43,391 nt of DNA from Thecamonas trahens ATCC 50062 (lineage: Eukaryota > Apusozoa > Apusomonadida > Apusomonadidae): the NCBI RefSeq assembly GCF_000142905.1, contig NW_013657617.1, forward strand, positions 1-43,391. Direction: 5' to 3'. The stretch's first letter is position 1. Each line of letters starts with the position of its first letter. The translations under genes and the position numbers were made by a program. A model generated the notes under the pieces. That model worked only from the letters and a program-made list of their open reading frames with translations, was not told where the DNA came from and ran no database searches. Below are positions 29,801 to 38,616 of this stretch, piece by piece.

Positions 29801-30834
29801 CGGTCCACTCACCCCCGACGTGCCCCCATGATGGAGCCAGACAATAGCGGGCGCAAAGTGCGGACTCGATGAGTTGGGCACAACTTCCGAGGTAAAGATG
29901 ACTTCGCCGCTACGCAACGCGATCTCGACAAACGGGTCCGACTTGCCCCGATGCCATCGCGATTGGCGAGCTTCTCGCCGGTGAGGTCAAGAACAAGCGC
30001 AACTGGAGGCTGCGAGAGCGGGGGCGGAAGCGGCGAAGAAATGAGCTCGGCGGCAACCACCTTGAGCGAGGCCTTGGGAAGGAGGACGCCGTCGCGGGAA
30101 AGAGCAAAGTGGGCGCCAACGCGGGCGAGCGAGTCGAGCTCGACAACAGCCTGGCCGATAAAGTCCATCGGCGGCTCGTCGTCCCAGTCAAAGACGGCGA
30201 GCGTGACCATGCCCGACGAGCCGATGGCAGCTTTGGCCAGCTCGAGCGGGGCAAATTGGCACGAGAGCGTCTGCAGATGGACCTCGGTCCGTGCCACCAG
30301 CTCCGCCGGGGAGGCAGGGATGCCAGTCTGGGCCCTCGCCCCGGGCATGATCTCGATGTACGGATCCGACTTTGCGCGAAAGCCCGAATCCATCTTGGGC
30401 AAGCCGTACGCAGCAAGAGTGAGCCTCAAGCCATAGACATCGTCCTGCGCGAGGCCAAGACCAAGCTCGTCCGAAGGCCAAGCAAAGCCGAGCGCTTCGG
30501 CCCACTTCTGAGCATCCGCAGCGTTTGCAGCGCGAAAGAGACGAGGCGACTCTGAGCTCTCGCCCGTAGGAAGGAGAGCAAAGGTACGAGCAGCATCTTT
30601 GGCTTCGATTTTTTTCGGAAAGCGAGAATGTGCATGCGGATCAATGACGAGGTGTGCAAGAGGGAGAACCGTCCGCGCCACGCCGCCCGTCTTGTCGGCC
30701 TCCTCCTGCGAGGCAAAGATGGACAGAAGGCTTCCGTCCACCGTCAGGTACCGCTTCTTCCACCGTCCGCGCTTGGTCGCTGGCTTCTTCTCCACCCATC
30801 CCTCATACGTCGTCTGTCGCGTCTTGCTGGCCAT
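20869..30834 (-). CDS. Giant PH-domain protein with many C2 domains (three one-base frame breaks)
   Basis: One gene of about 3,320 residues once three breaks (near 29946, 29812 and 28580) are allowed for. Residues about 10-117 are a PH domain (EGWVEKKPATKRGRWKKRYL ... AQKWAEAL), expected to bind phosphoinositides or proteins. Copine/synaptotagmin-like C2 domains follow. Seven keep the calcium-loop core: KSDPYIEI, KSDPFVEI, KSDPFFEV, NADPFLEI, KSDPFFTI, KSDPFAEV and ASDPFLVV. Most of these are paired with a second loop such as DADGDGDHDEIG, DFDNDGKHDKIG or DWDSNGDHDLVG. Several degenerate C2-like units lie between them. There is no signal peptide and no C-terminal membrane span, so it is not a ferlin. 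It is probably a cytosolic, calcium-dependent membrane tether or scaffold. The chain ends in DEWRWVW, with GTAAAC straight after the TAG. No intron needed. Confidence 0.85.
28580..28583 (-). other. Frame break at an A4 homopolymer
   Basis: The C2 core needs AFFELWALG but the frame reads AFSSCGP. One more T in the coding-strand TTTT run would restore the frame into the downstream 20869-28555 segment. Confidence 0.7.
29812..29816 (-). other. Frame break at a C5 homopolymer
   Basis: The left part reads PHFAPAIVWLHHGGTSG and the right part GGEWTDRKVVVSVYDAD. One more G in the coding-strand GGGGG run would join them as a normal C2 strand pair. Confidence 0.65.
29946..29949 (-). other. Frame break at a C4 homopolymer
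   Basis: LANRDGIG should be followed by GKSDPFVEIALRSG, which is present in the next frame. One more G in the coding-strand GGGG run would restore it. Confidence 0.7.
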
Positions 30835-30865
30835 GGTCCCTCGCGTTCAGCCAAGGAGGCAAGGG

Positions 30866-30976
30866 GGGGGGGGAGACGGGTGGTCGGTGGTCGGAAACCA
30901 GCGCACGTGGCACGATGGCGGCGAGTTGACAATTTTTCATTTTTTGGCACGGGGCCGAGGATGGGGGGGGGGGGGG
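30866..30976. repeat. G-rich tract upstream of the C2 gene, left flank of gap
   Basis: Runs of 10 or more G on the plus strand at about 30866 and 30964-30976, 5' of the minus-strand gene that starts at 30834. Confidence 0.75.
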
Positions 30977-31076
30977 NNNNNNNNNNNNNNNNNNNNNNNN
31001 NNNNNNNNNNNNNNNNNNNNNNNNNNNNNNNNNNNNNNNNNNNNNNNNNNNNNNNNNNNNNNNNNNNNNNNNNNNN
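30977..31076. other. Assembly gap, 100 N
   Basis: Exactly 100 N, the usual placeholder for a gap of unknown length. The left edge is a G homopolymer; the right edge is AT-rich sequence of different character. Confidence 0.99.
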
Positions 31077-31409
31077 TGCAAGCGACGCTCTTATTGTCGA
31101 GTCGGTCGAAGATCACATTTCTGTATGATCGAACAAACAATACCTTGAAATTAATCATCAAAATACCTATGTAATGGACTGACAAGAGTATACTTAGTCA
31201 TTATAACGCGAGGGGGTTAAACATGAACAAAGAATTATCATACTTTGAGGCTTAGAGAAACAGAGGACATTTCCGATTATACTAGGAACCTCTTCCGAGT
31301 CCCGCTTTCTCACCATGATATTATGTTTATGTTCATAGGGATGGGGATGGGGATAGTGTGGGTGGGAAAGAGGGAGGGAAGGGATGGGATGGAGCGATTG
31401 GTATGGGGT

Positions 31410-31477
31410 TGGCTGCAGGCTGGCTGCAGGCAGGCTAGGGCAGGCTGCAGGCAGGCTGGGGCAGGCTGGAGGTAGCT
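31410..31477. repeat. Short minisatellite of GGCTGCAGGCA-type units
   Basis: Irregular tandem units built on GGCTGCAGGC and GGCTGGGGCA. Not coding in any convincing frame. Confidence 0.7.
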
Positions 31478-31772
31478 GCGATGGCTAGAGGGGGAAATTG
31501 GACGTTGGTGACGAGAGCATGGACACAAATCGGTACAGGTTAGAAAGAAAAGGTGCGTAGTGCTGGAAGAGGGCGATGGTGGTGGGAAGGATGGCTGGGA
31601 GAGTGCATCGAGCGTGGCGAGTGGCGGACGGTGTGGGGTTTTGGGGCGAAAAAATTGGGCAGAACGCGGCACACAGGTGAGCCAATGTGGGCGAGCAAGG
31701 ATGGCTCTACGGGCATCCCATACAATGTAAGCAGTACCATATGTTCCAACACGTAACAGAGTAGCAATTAGG

Positions 31773-31816
31773 GTTGCCATGGTGGTCGCTGTGGTTGCCA
31801 TGGTCGTCATGGCGAC
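31773..31816. promoter_or_regulatory. Cluster of X-box-like motifs
   Basis: GTTGCCATGG at 31773 and 31794 and GTCGTCATGGCGAC at 31803, each sharing the left half or whole shape of the RFX consensus GTTGCCATGGCAAC. They are imperfect in the right half. Nearest gene starts are 30834 (minus) and 33007 (plus), both about 1 kb away. Confidence 0.25.
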
Positions 31817-32028
31817 AGCAACGGCGGTCGTCGAAACCGAACCCGTCAAACGATAGCGGCTATTTTTCGCGGTTGGCGTGCAGAGCTGCAGGGCGCACTA
31901 TAGGAAGGCGTAATGGAACTGGTACATCCACACATGTTCTCACATGTATCAGATGAGCATGGAAACCAGGCAGACAGCCCATCGGTAGGTCCCGGTTGCC
32001 GGCATGGCCATCGATCGAGGCCACACTT

Positions 32029-32095
32029 GTTGCAGTAGTCCGGACCAACAAACAGTTACAGATGCCTTCAATGCCAGACTGCTTCTGGCGGGAGA
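32029..32095 (+). repeat. Dispersed repeat copy B
   Basis: TGCAGTAGTCCGGACCAAC, CAGTT, then ATGCCTTCAATGCC, followed after about 30 nt by GAGTTTTGACTTCGC. Same orientation as copy C, 155 nt away. Confidence 0.65.
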
Positions 32096-32183
32096 GGCAC
32101 GGAGTTTTGACTTCGCGCAGGCCGTCTGACGCGTGTCTATTTCCTCGCCACGCTGGAGAAATGTCACTCCTGAAACAACACTT

Positions 32184-32250
32184 GATGCAGTAGTCCGGAT
32201 CAACAGTTGGGTATGCCTTCAATGCCGGACTGGTGTGAGCTTGGAAACGG
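32184..32250 (+). repeat. Dispersed repeat copy C
   Basis: TGCAGTAGTCCGGATCAAC, CAGTT, then ATGCCTTCAATGCCGGACT. Closest match to copy B; the immediate 5' flank (ACACTTG) is also shared. Confidence 0.65.
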
Positions 32251-33006
32251 CTTGGTTTTGGCCCCGCCTTGGCTCTTCCTGGACAAGGGCGCCAATTCCG
32301 GGAATCCCATCAGTCCCGAAACAACACTCCCACACTCCCACGGCGGGGTGCGGAACATTATCGTCACCATGACCATTTGCCACGTCGCCATGACATCGAA
32401 ACTCCATTATCCATTATGTCGTCATCGCCAGTCATCGTGACAATGCGCTACGTGGCACTCTTCGTTCCCTCCATCGCGCGGCGGCCCGAACAGAGCCATT
32501 GACAGCCAACACAGCCGCCCCATCTGGTCAACAAGTGGTCGAGGCTACTCCCTCTCCACACCCGCACCCGCACCAGCCCTGCCTACCACCCACATGCCTG
32601 CAACGCCCATGACCAACATCCATCCTTTCCTCGCCCATGTTCCCCGCCCCGGCCCATTTCAGTGCTGTCGCTCATAATGGATTTGTCGTCATCGTCCCGT
32701 CACAGGACCGACGATGCGGCCCGGCCAGATCTTACCCGCAGCACGCGTCCCACACTTATCAAGACATCCCGGCACCTTCATACAGCCTCACCAGCCACTA
32801 CACTCGGCAACAACCTACTACAACTTGCCATCATTCTCAACGTCTTGCTCAGTTGATCATCATCGTCTTCATGCCTCATAGCGAGGCGATCATCGTGCCC
32901 GGATTGATGGCTGCCACCGAAAGAACGCGCTGCGCCGCCGAACGAATCGGACGCGGTCTCCTACATCAGCCCACGAGCTACACCTTCTGCTACCCCTCTT
33001 CCAGTC

Positions 33007-34206
33007 ATGGCTGCTGATGGTGGCGGTGGCGAGCATGCCGGAGCAGGGAAAGTCGCGCCGGAAAAGTCAAACGATGCAACAGCATCAGCGCCTGGCCATG
33101 GCCACGGCCATGGCGATGACGACGAGCAAGGTCATACCACGCGCGAGCACCGACAGCAGTTCTCCACAGGCCTGTGTGACTGCTGTGACGACAGGGCCGG
33201 GTGCTGCTACGCATGCTGCTGCGCGCCGTGTCTGATGATGGAGATGCGCGCGCTGCGCGAAGGGCGGGATTTCTCCGTCGCCGAAAAGCGATGGGGCATC
33301 GGCGTGGCGCTCGCCAGCGGAGCCTCGCAGCTCGTCTTGACCTGCATGGATCGAGCAGACGCCCGTGCCGTCTACGATCTGGGCTCATGGACCTGGTCCG
33401 ATGCGCTTCTCGCGTGCTGCTGCGGCCCATGCTCGACGTGCCAGACCGCCCGCGAGCACTACGCCCGCTTCCCGGATCATCCGCGCCCTGGCTACGACGG
33501 CTGCTGCGCCTGCGGTGCCTGCGCCATCCAGTACAACCTGCCAGTGCCACCGGTAGACGCTTCCGGCTGCGCAGAGTCCAGCCATGGCGCATCTGGGCGC
33601 CGTGGCAAGTCCTCCCGCCGGGAGCGCTCGGCTCCCCGGGCCAGCTTCAACTACCCGATGGACATTCCCGACGAGGGAAACGGAACTGCGGGCGCCAAGG
33701 CTACCGCCAGGAGCACCGCCCTGGTGCTCTTTACCATCTACATCGTCGTTGCCGGCATCTTACTTGTCCAGATAGTGGTCGGCAGTGGCTCGAACCAGGG
33801 CGATCTAACGTCGTTTGCCGGCATGGCCATGCTGGCACTCCTCCTCCGCCACGCCCTCGCCGACAACGAGACCCGCAAGGTCGAGGTCTACTACTGGATC
33901 CATGTTCTGACTACCATCGGGTGGATCGTCCGCCTTCTGACCACCGTGGTCGTCTTCTTTTCCCAGGGCGAGAAGGGCGCCCACCTCGTCCAGCTCCTCG
34001 CCTTTGCCATCGTCGTCGCAGCCGCGAGCCTCCAGTGGTTTGCCCTCTCGCGCTACCGACAAGGCACCATGGCGGCTGGCTTCTGGTTTGTTCCGCCCAT
34101 CCAGATCGGCGACGAAGAGGCGCCGTCGCCTGGCGCCACGCGCTCGGCTGCCACGGCGTCGTCGTCGCACGATTCGTACGACGACTATGGCCTGTACTCA
34201 TACTGA
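33007..34206 (+). CDS. PLAC8-domain protein with four C-terminal membrane spans
   Basis: 399 residues, single exon. Residues 1-50 are Gly/Ala-rich with a GHGHGHGDDDEQGH stretch that could bind metal. Residues about 52-150 are a PLAC8 (Cys-rich DUF614) domain: FSTGLCDCCDD, CCYACCCAPC and, after an insert, ACCCGPCSTCQTAREH. Another Cys group follows (CCACGAC). A basic linker (RRGKSSRRERS) leads to membrane spans near 236-258, 269-287, 293-320 and 327-346. The C-terminal tail is Ser/Asp/Tyr-rich, ending DDYGLYSY. PLAC8 proteins in plants and fungi act in organ size, cadmium resistance and calcium influx, usually as short proteins; the four-span extension is unusual. No signal peptide, so the Cys domain is probably cytoplasmic. 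It converges on the 34344-38063 gene. Confidence 0.85.
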   Translation: MAADGGGGEHAGAGKVAPEKSNDATASAPGHGHGHGDDDEQGHTTREHRQQFSTGLCDCCDDRAGCCYACCCAPCLMMEMRALREGRDFSVAEKRWGIGVALASGASQLVLTCMDRADARAVYDLGSWTWSDALLACCCGPCSTCQTAREHYARFPDHPRPGYDGCCACGACAIQYNLPVPPVDASGCAESSHGASGRRGKSSRRERSAPRASFNYPMDIPDEGNGTAGAKATARSTALVLFTIYIVVAGILLVQIVVGSGSNQGDLTSFAGMAMLALLLRHALADNETRKVEVYYWIHVLTTIGWIVRLLTTVVVFFSQGEKGAHLVQLLAFAIVVAAASLQWFALSRYRQGTMAAGFWFVPPIQIGDEEAPSPGATRSAATASSSHDSYDDYGLYSY

Positions 34207-34343
34207 TCGCATTGAACGCGCTCACGTTGCCCGCCATCACTCCGCCCACACTGCTGGGCGTGCTGGCATGTTTAAAACAAGCTTACAATCTGTGTGCGAC
34301 CAGAGCTGGCCGTGGTGGTGTTTGGCTTCTATGTATTTCTCGG

Positions 34344-37300
34344 CTAATCGCTGCTGAAAGCATGGAGGGCTTCGGCGTCGGGCGTCACGACGGGGCCGTC
34401 AAGCGCCGGCGGAAGCGGGATCAGATCTGAGCCGATGGGTCCCGAGCCGAGCGAGTGAAGCGGCGAAGTGGCGGTGACCGAGTCGGTGATGGCGATGGAC
34501 CGCATGTCTGGATTGCTCTCGCCGATCGAGATGCTGCCGTCTGAGAACGAGTGGTTGTCGAGTTGATGTGCTGACGGCATCTTGTCCATCTCGACCTCGC
34601 CGACGAGGCCGTCATCGGCAAAGATGACGTCGACCTCGGCGGCGTCGCGCGCACGGATCCGCCAAACTTCGTACCCGATACCGATGCCCAGGACAGCAAG
34701 GAGTCCGATGATGGCAGTGATGACCACCGAGTCTCGGAGCGTCGCCGACGAGCTGATCGTCCCCCCCCAGAGCAGGACAAACGAGCCAAAAAGCGTGACC
34801 ACGTCCAGCCGCGAGTGGTAGGCCTCGGCGTACGGCTTGTGGTCGAGAAGACAGGCGGCGAGGACAAGCGAGGCGTAGAAGAGTGCGATGAGGCTCGCCT
34901 TGACCGTCGGTGAGCGGAAGCCGCAGACCGCGACAACCACAAACAGCTTGCGTCCTAGAATCGCCAGCTCGTACCTGTACATCGCCGGCTTGTACTTGGC
35001 GGTGAGAAACGCGTACTTGGCGTAGAACGAGCCGAGGTCGAGTGCCGCGTGCTTGCGCGTGAGAAAGACCACCAGCGCTGCTGGGATGCTCAACCCGTAG
35101 CCAAACGCCACCACCAGGATGAGTGGGAGCAGCGAGTACCACGCGGCCGTGTAGCACCGCCGCTGCGGGTTGGTTGTCATCACCACAATCCCGCCCCCCA
35201 CATTGGTGCAGTCGACATAGCGCAGCGCCGCGTACATCAGCGGGAGGTACAGTAGCAGGATCGTTTGAAGGTATCCGCGCCCCGCCGCGCCCATCACCCG
35301 CGGATTGATCGTAAACACCAAGCCCTTGGCCTCGCGAATGTTGAAGAGCACGCAAAGCACAGCGGTCACAACTGCAAACGGCAGCAGGAACAAGACCGGT
35401 AGCGCCATCGTCATGCCCCACTTGAACATCCACACATCGCCAACGTCGAGTCCGCACTCGGGCGACGCTAGGTCGAGGTTGAGGTTCACCAGCGAGACAA
35501 CGTCAAAAATTGCCGTCGCCACAGGGTGCCACTCCAGCTGGATGGTTCCGTAGATGGCGACTGCCTGGAGCGTGTTGAGCGCAATGACAAACGCGGCATA
35601 CCCGTAAACGCGCGTGTTACGCGTGTTGATCCACACCACACCGGCGACGTACGCAAAGACAAGCAGAACGAGCGCCACAATGATGACCGCGTTCGAGCCG
35701 CGGCACTTGTGGCAGGCGTCGCCCAGGCGGTACCAGCCGGCTGCACACTCGGCACAGAGCCGGCCCCGGTAGCCCGCCGCGCACTGCCCCGATCCAGCAC
35801 ACGCAGCCGGTCGTGGACAGGCCACGAACGCTGCGCCGTCGTCCGATGGCTCAAAGCCTGGTGCAGCCCGCGGCGGCTCCGTCCCACCTAAACACACTGC
35901 CCCCGCCGGACACGGCACGCACGGCTTGTCTGGCTCTCGACTCCCGGATCCAAACCAGAACGTCCGTAGGCAGGTACAGTTGAGGAACGACGACGAGCCC
36001 GGTGTCGAGGTGCTGAAACCCGGGCAATCGGTGCACGTGACCGCGTCGACAGTCTCCGAATAAGAACCACCAGAACACGCAGTGCACCGCACGCCGTCGA
36101 TGACCCGAGTCCCCGGAAAGCACGTTGTCGACGCCTGCACAATCGCCGGTGAGCCAATGATGTCCACGTCGGCAATCCGGATCGAGAGTGTGTACGTCCC
36201 GCCCTCGGTCGCTACCACTTCGAAGGTGAGTGCCGAGCCACTAAGGACAAAGTCGCTGATCAGCCTCGACTCTGCGCCGCGCTGCAGCGCAATCGCCACC
36301 GCAGACAGCGCCGGCGGCACAGCCACCTCATTGCCATACACGTCGCAGACTGTCACCGTAACCACCCTTGCCTCGCCGGTCTCTAGCGCAAACGTCCCGT
36401 CGCTGGGTGCGTTGACCACGTACGACTGCACGCCGGCTGCCGGCCCAGGTGACACCGTCAGGACAACACGGTTTGCTGGCGGAAAGGCGATCGAGTTGAC
36501 GCCGAGCTCAACAATGTAGTCGCCGACACGGGTCGGTGCCGCAACCGTGGCCGTGTAGCGGAGCGTGGCCGTGTCAAAACTTGTTGACGAGACCAGCAAC
36601 GCCCCCGACGCCAGCTCGCGCGCGTACGGCTGGTCCGAGCCCTCGCCAGTCGGATTCCCAGCAGAGTCGCGGAGATCAAGTGACATAGTAAAGCTCTCAA
36701 CCGTCGACAGTTCCATCGGCGGCGATGGAGCCACTGAAACAATCGAGCGCGAGACGTTGAACGAGGAGCAGAACGGCTCGTCCGCCGACCATTCCGAGTT
36801 GCCGCGGCAGATGAGCTCGCTCTCGCCGACCAGCGTGCGCCCGGCTTCGCAGCTGAAAGTGCAGGTCTCATTGAACGAGCCTGGAAGCGACGACGAGGAT
36901 CCATTGCTACAGAGGTAGCTGCCGAAAGACGGCAGAGCCAGCGATGGGCATGCCACGAGCGCACACACCACGGGCGATCCGGACCAACTCGATCCGATGC
37001 ACGTCCGCTCGATCGTCCCCGCAATGGCGTCCAGACCCGGATCACACCTCGCAACCGCCACAGAGCCGACGTAGCCGTAGTCGGAGAACGCGATGCTGCC
37101 AAGTGCTGGAGGCGAGAGAAGCGTGCACGCGTAGGGTGGCGGCGGGGACGGTGGTGGCGGTGGAGATGGCGGCGGCGGTGGCGGCGACGGTGGCGGCGGT
37201 GGCGGTGGGGATGGTGGTGGCGATGGAGGCGGTGGAGGCGACGGTGGCGGGCCGCAGTACACGCTCGGAGGGAGTGCCTGCCAGCCTGCCGCTGTACAGA

Positions 37301-38063
37301 ATACTGTTGGATTGGACGGTGCGCCGTACAGTATCATCCCGGGCTCGCAGGTGATAACCAACGAATCACCGAGGGGTGCCGACGTCGTTCCGGTGAAGGG
37401 TGAAAGAGCCATGGTTCCGCCGACGATGGGCGGATACTCGCCACACACCTCGTAGTAGGTGAACTCAAAGTCGGACGATCCGAGATCCAGCATGTAGTCG
37501 GACGTCGATGTATCCGAGGAAAGATATAAGCCGAGGAACCCGTTGTACTTGTCCGAGTTGAGGGCAAACTGCAACGAAGACGAGAGGTTGGCAACGAGAT
37601 TGTCGGTCAAGGCAAAGTTGTTGATCTCGTCGGCGGTGCCCGGGAAAGTGTACGAGAGTAGCGGATACTTGTCTGCGTTGGAGATCGAGTACGAGATCAA
37701 CCAGTAGCCCGAGTCAAGCAACTCTCCCCCGTAGAACGAGGTGTTGAGGAAGGCCAGGATAAAGTCGGCCGGATCGCTTGCAAGCTCCAGCTTGTCCGCA
37801 ATTATCGATGTCCCCACCACGTAAAACTCCAACTGAGACGATAAAATCGGCATGTTCCGAACTCGCATCAGAACGAGCTCCTCCTTGAGTCGCACGACGG
37901 ATCCAGCGTTGCTCGTGTCACCAGTCTGCCTGTCTTCCGCTCGCGCATTCGACGAGCTTGTCTGCAACCGGCCCGAGAACGAAATAAGCGACGCACCGCT
38001 CACCACCGACGACACAAGCAGAGCCACCACCACCACCCAGAGTGTCAGGCCGTGGGAAGGCAT
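34344..38063 (-). CDS. Sushi / proline-rich / Ig-like / Cys-rich multi-pass receptor-like protein
   Basis: 1,239 residues. 1-23 are a signal peptide. 24-200 have no recognised domain. Three sushi (CCP) domains lie at 207-270, 313-368 and 371-432, the first two separated by a (S)PPP extensin-like linker at 271-311. Residues 440-645 look like two filamin/invasin-type Ig-like repeats (VCDVYGNEV, GTYTLSIRIADVDIIGSP). Residues 648-790 are a Cys-rich region of the ephrin-receptor-like / EGF type (CTACSGGSYSE, CPAGAVC, CAAGYRGRLCAEC). About nine membrane spans fill 791-1131, including a YKPAMYRYELAILGRKLF segment seen in the membrane module of many large protist surface proteins. The cytoplasmic tail (1132-1239) is acidic and Ser-rich. 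It is probably a surface sensor or adhesion receptor; ligand unknown. Single exon. Confidence 0.85.
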   Translation of the reverse strand: MPSHGLTLWVVVVALLVSSVVSGASLISFSGRLQTSSSNARAEDRQTGDTSNAGSVVRLKEELVLMRVRNMPILSSQLEFYVVGTSIIADKLELASDPADFILAFLNTSFYGGELLDSGYWLISYSISNADKYPLLSYTFPGTADEINNFALTDNLVANLSSSLQFALNSDKYNGFLGLYLSSDTSTSDYMLDLGSSDFEFTYYEVCGEYPPIVGGTMALSPFTGTTSAPLGDSLVITCEPGMILYGAPSNPTVFCTAAGWQALPPSVYCGPPPSPPPPPSPPPSPPPPPPPSPPPPPPSPPPPPSPPPPYACTLLSPPALGSIAFSDYGYVGSVAVARCDPGLDAIAGTIERTCIGSSWSGSPVVCALVACPSLALPSFGSYLCSNGSSSSLPGSFNETCTFSCEAGRTLVGESELICRGNSEWSADEPFCSSFNVSRSIVSVAPSPPMELSTVESFTMSLDLRDSAGNPTGEGSDQPYARELASGALLVSSTSFDTATLRYTATVAAPTRVGDYIVELGVNSIAFPPANRVVLTVSPGPAAGVQSYVVNAPSDGTFALETGEARVVTVTVCDVYGNEVAVPPALSAVAIALQRGAESRLISDFVLSGSALTFEVVATEGGTYTLSIRIADVDIIGSPAIVQASTTCFPGTRVIDGVRCTACSGGSYSETVDAVTCTDCPGFSTSTPGSSSFLNCTCLRTFWFGSGSREPDKPCVPCPAGAVCLGGTEPPRAAPGFEPSDDGAAFVACPRPAACAGSGQCAAGYRGRLCAECAAGWYRLGDACHKCRGSNAVIIVALVLLVFAYVAGVVWINTRNTRVYGYAAFVIALNTLQAVAIYGTIQLEWHPVATAIFDVVSLVNLNLDLASPECGLDVGDVWMFKWGMTMALPVLFLLPFAVVTAVLCVLFNIREAKGLVFTINPRVMGAAGRGYLQTILLLYLPLMYAALRYVDCTNVGGGIVVMTTNPQRRCYTAAWYSLLPLILVVAFGYGLSIPAALVVFLTRKHAALDLGSFYAKYAFLTAKYKPAMYRYELAILGRKLFVVVAVCGFRSPTVKASLIALFYASLVLAACLLDHKPYAEAYHSRLDVVTLFGSFVLLWGGTISSSATLRDSVVITAIIGLLAVLGIGIGYEVWRIRARDAAEVDVIFADDGLVGEVEMDKMPSAHQLDNHSFSDGSISIGESNPDMRSIAITDSVTATSPLHSLGSGPIGSDLIPLPPALDGPVVTPDAEALHAFSSD

Positions 38064-38616
38064 GGAGGACGGGTGAAGTGTTGGTGGTGGTGGTGGGCAC
38101 CAGTGTACCTTGTTACCGATTCAGCGGTGAGTTTGCTGGCGTGCACATGGGCCAAAGGTGATGGAAAAAAACGTCCACGATTAATTGAACAAGAGAATAA
38201 TCGTTGGACGACAACACTCCTGTCGACACACAATCGGTTGCGTGCCGCCACCGCCACACTCTGTGCCAGTCAAACCTGCGTCCTGTGCATTTGCCATCGC
38301 CGCTCATGTCGGTCAATTGCTGCAAAAGATACCGATGCACATCCTCCCGGCCGCCATCGCTGGCTAGTTGCATGGAAGCCCGGTCTGGTGGCGGCCAACG
38401 TGGACGCAGAATCACTTAACGCTACGTCGACTAACTACAGGGTAACTCGGCCACGATCTGGTAGTCGCCGACGTTGTTGTTGACAGCCTCTCCTTCTTGC
38501 GGCAGAGCCTGATCGAGATGTGGACACGCTTGTAGCTCATTCTTCGGCGCCTCCTCCACTGTATGCGGCGCAGCCGCTTCTGACATGGCCATCGCCGAGT
38601 CAGAATAAAGGGGCGT
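38064..38616. other. Intergenic stretch between two minus-strand genes
   Basis: Begins with a (GGT)n-like tract (38076-38098) just 5' of the 38063 start codon. A moderately AT-rich patch lies at 38160-38205. No gene, structural RNA or repeat recognised in the rest. Confidence 0.5.

Larger units (their letters stand above)
31077..33006. other. Non-coding region with repeats
   Basis: No frame here looks like protein. It contains an AT-rich island (31077-31330), a GC-rich minisatellite (31410-31477), X-box-like motifs (31773-31816), two tandemly spaced copies of the dispersed repeat (32029 and 32184), and a C-rich stretch (about 32500-32840) that probably includes the 5' flank of the PLAC8 gene. 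Confidence 0.6.

Noticed and set aside
33201-34430. 409-codon plus frame overlapping the PLAC8 gene
   Set aside because: Arg/Pro-rich out-of-frame shadow; the PLAC8 Cys motifs and membrane spans are in the other frame.
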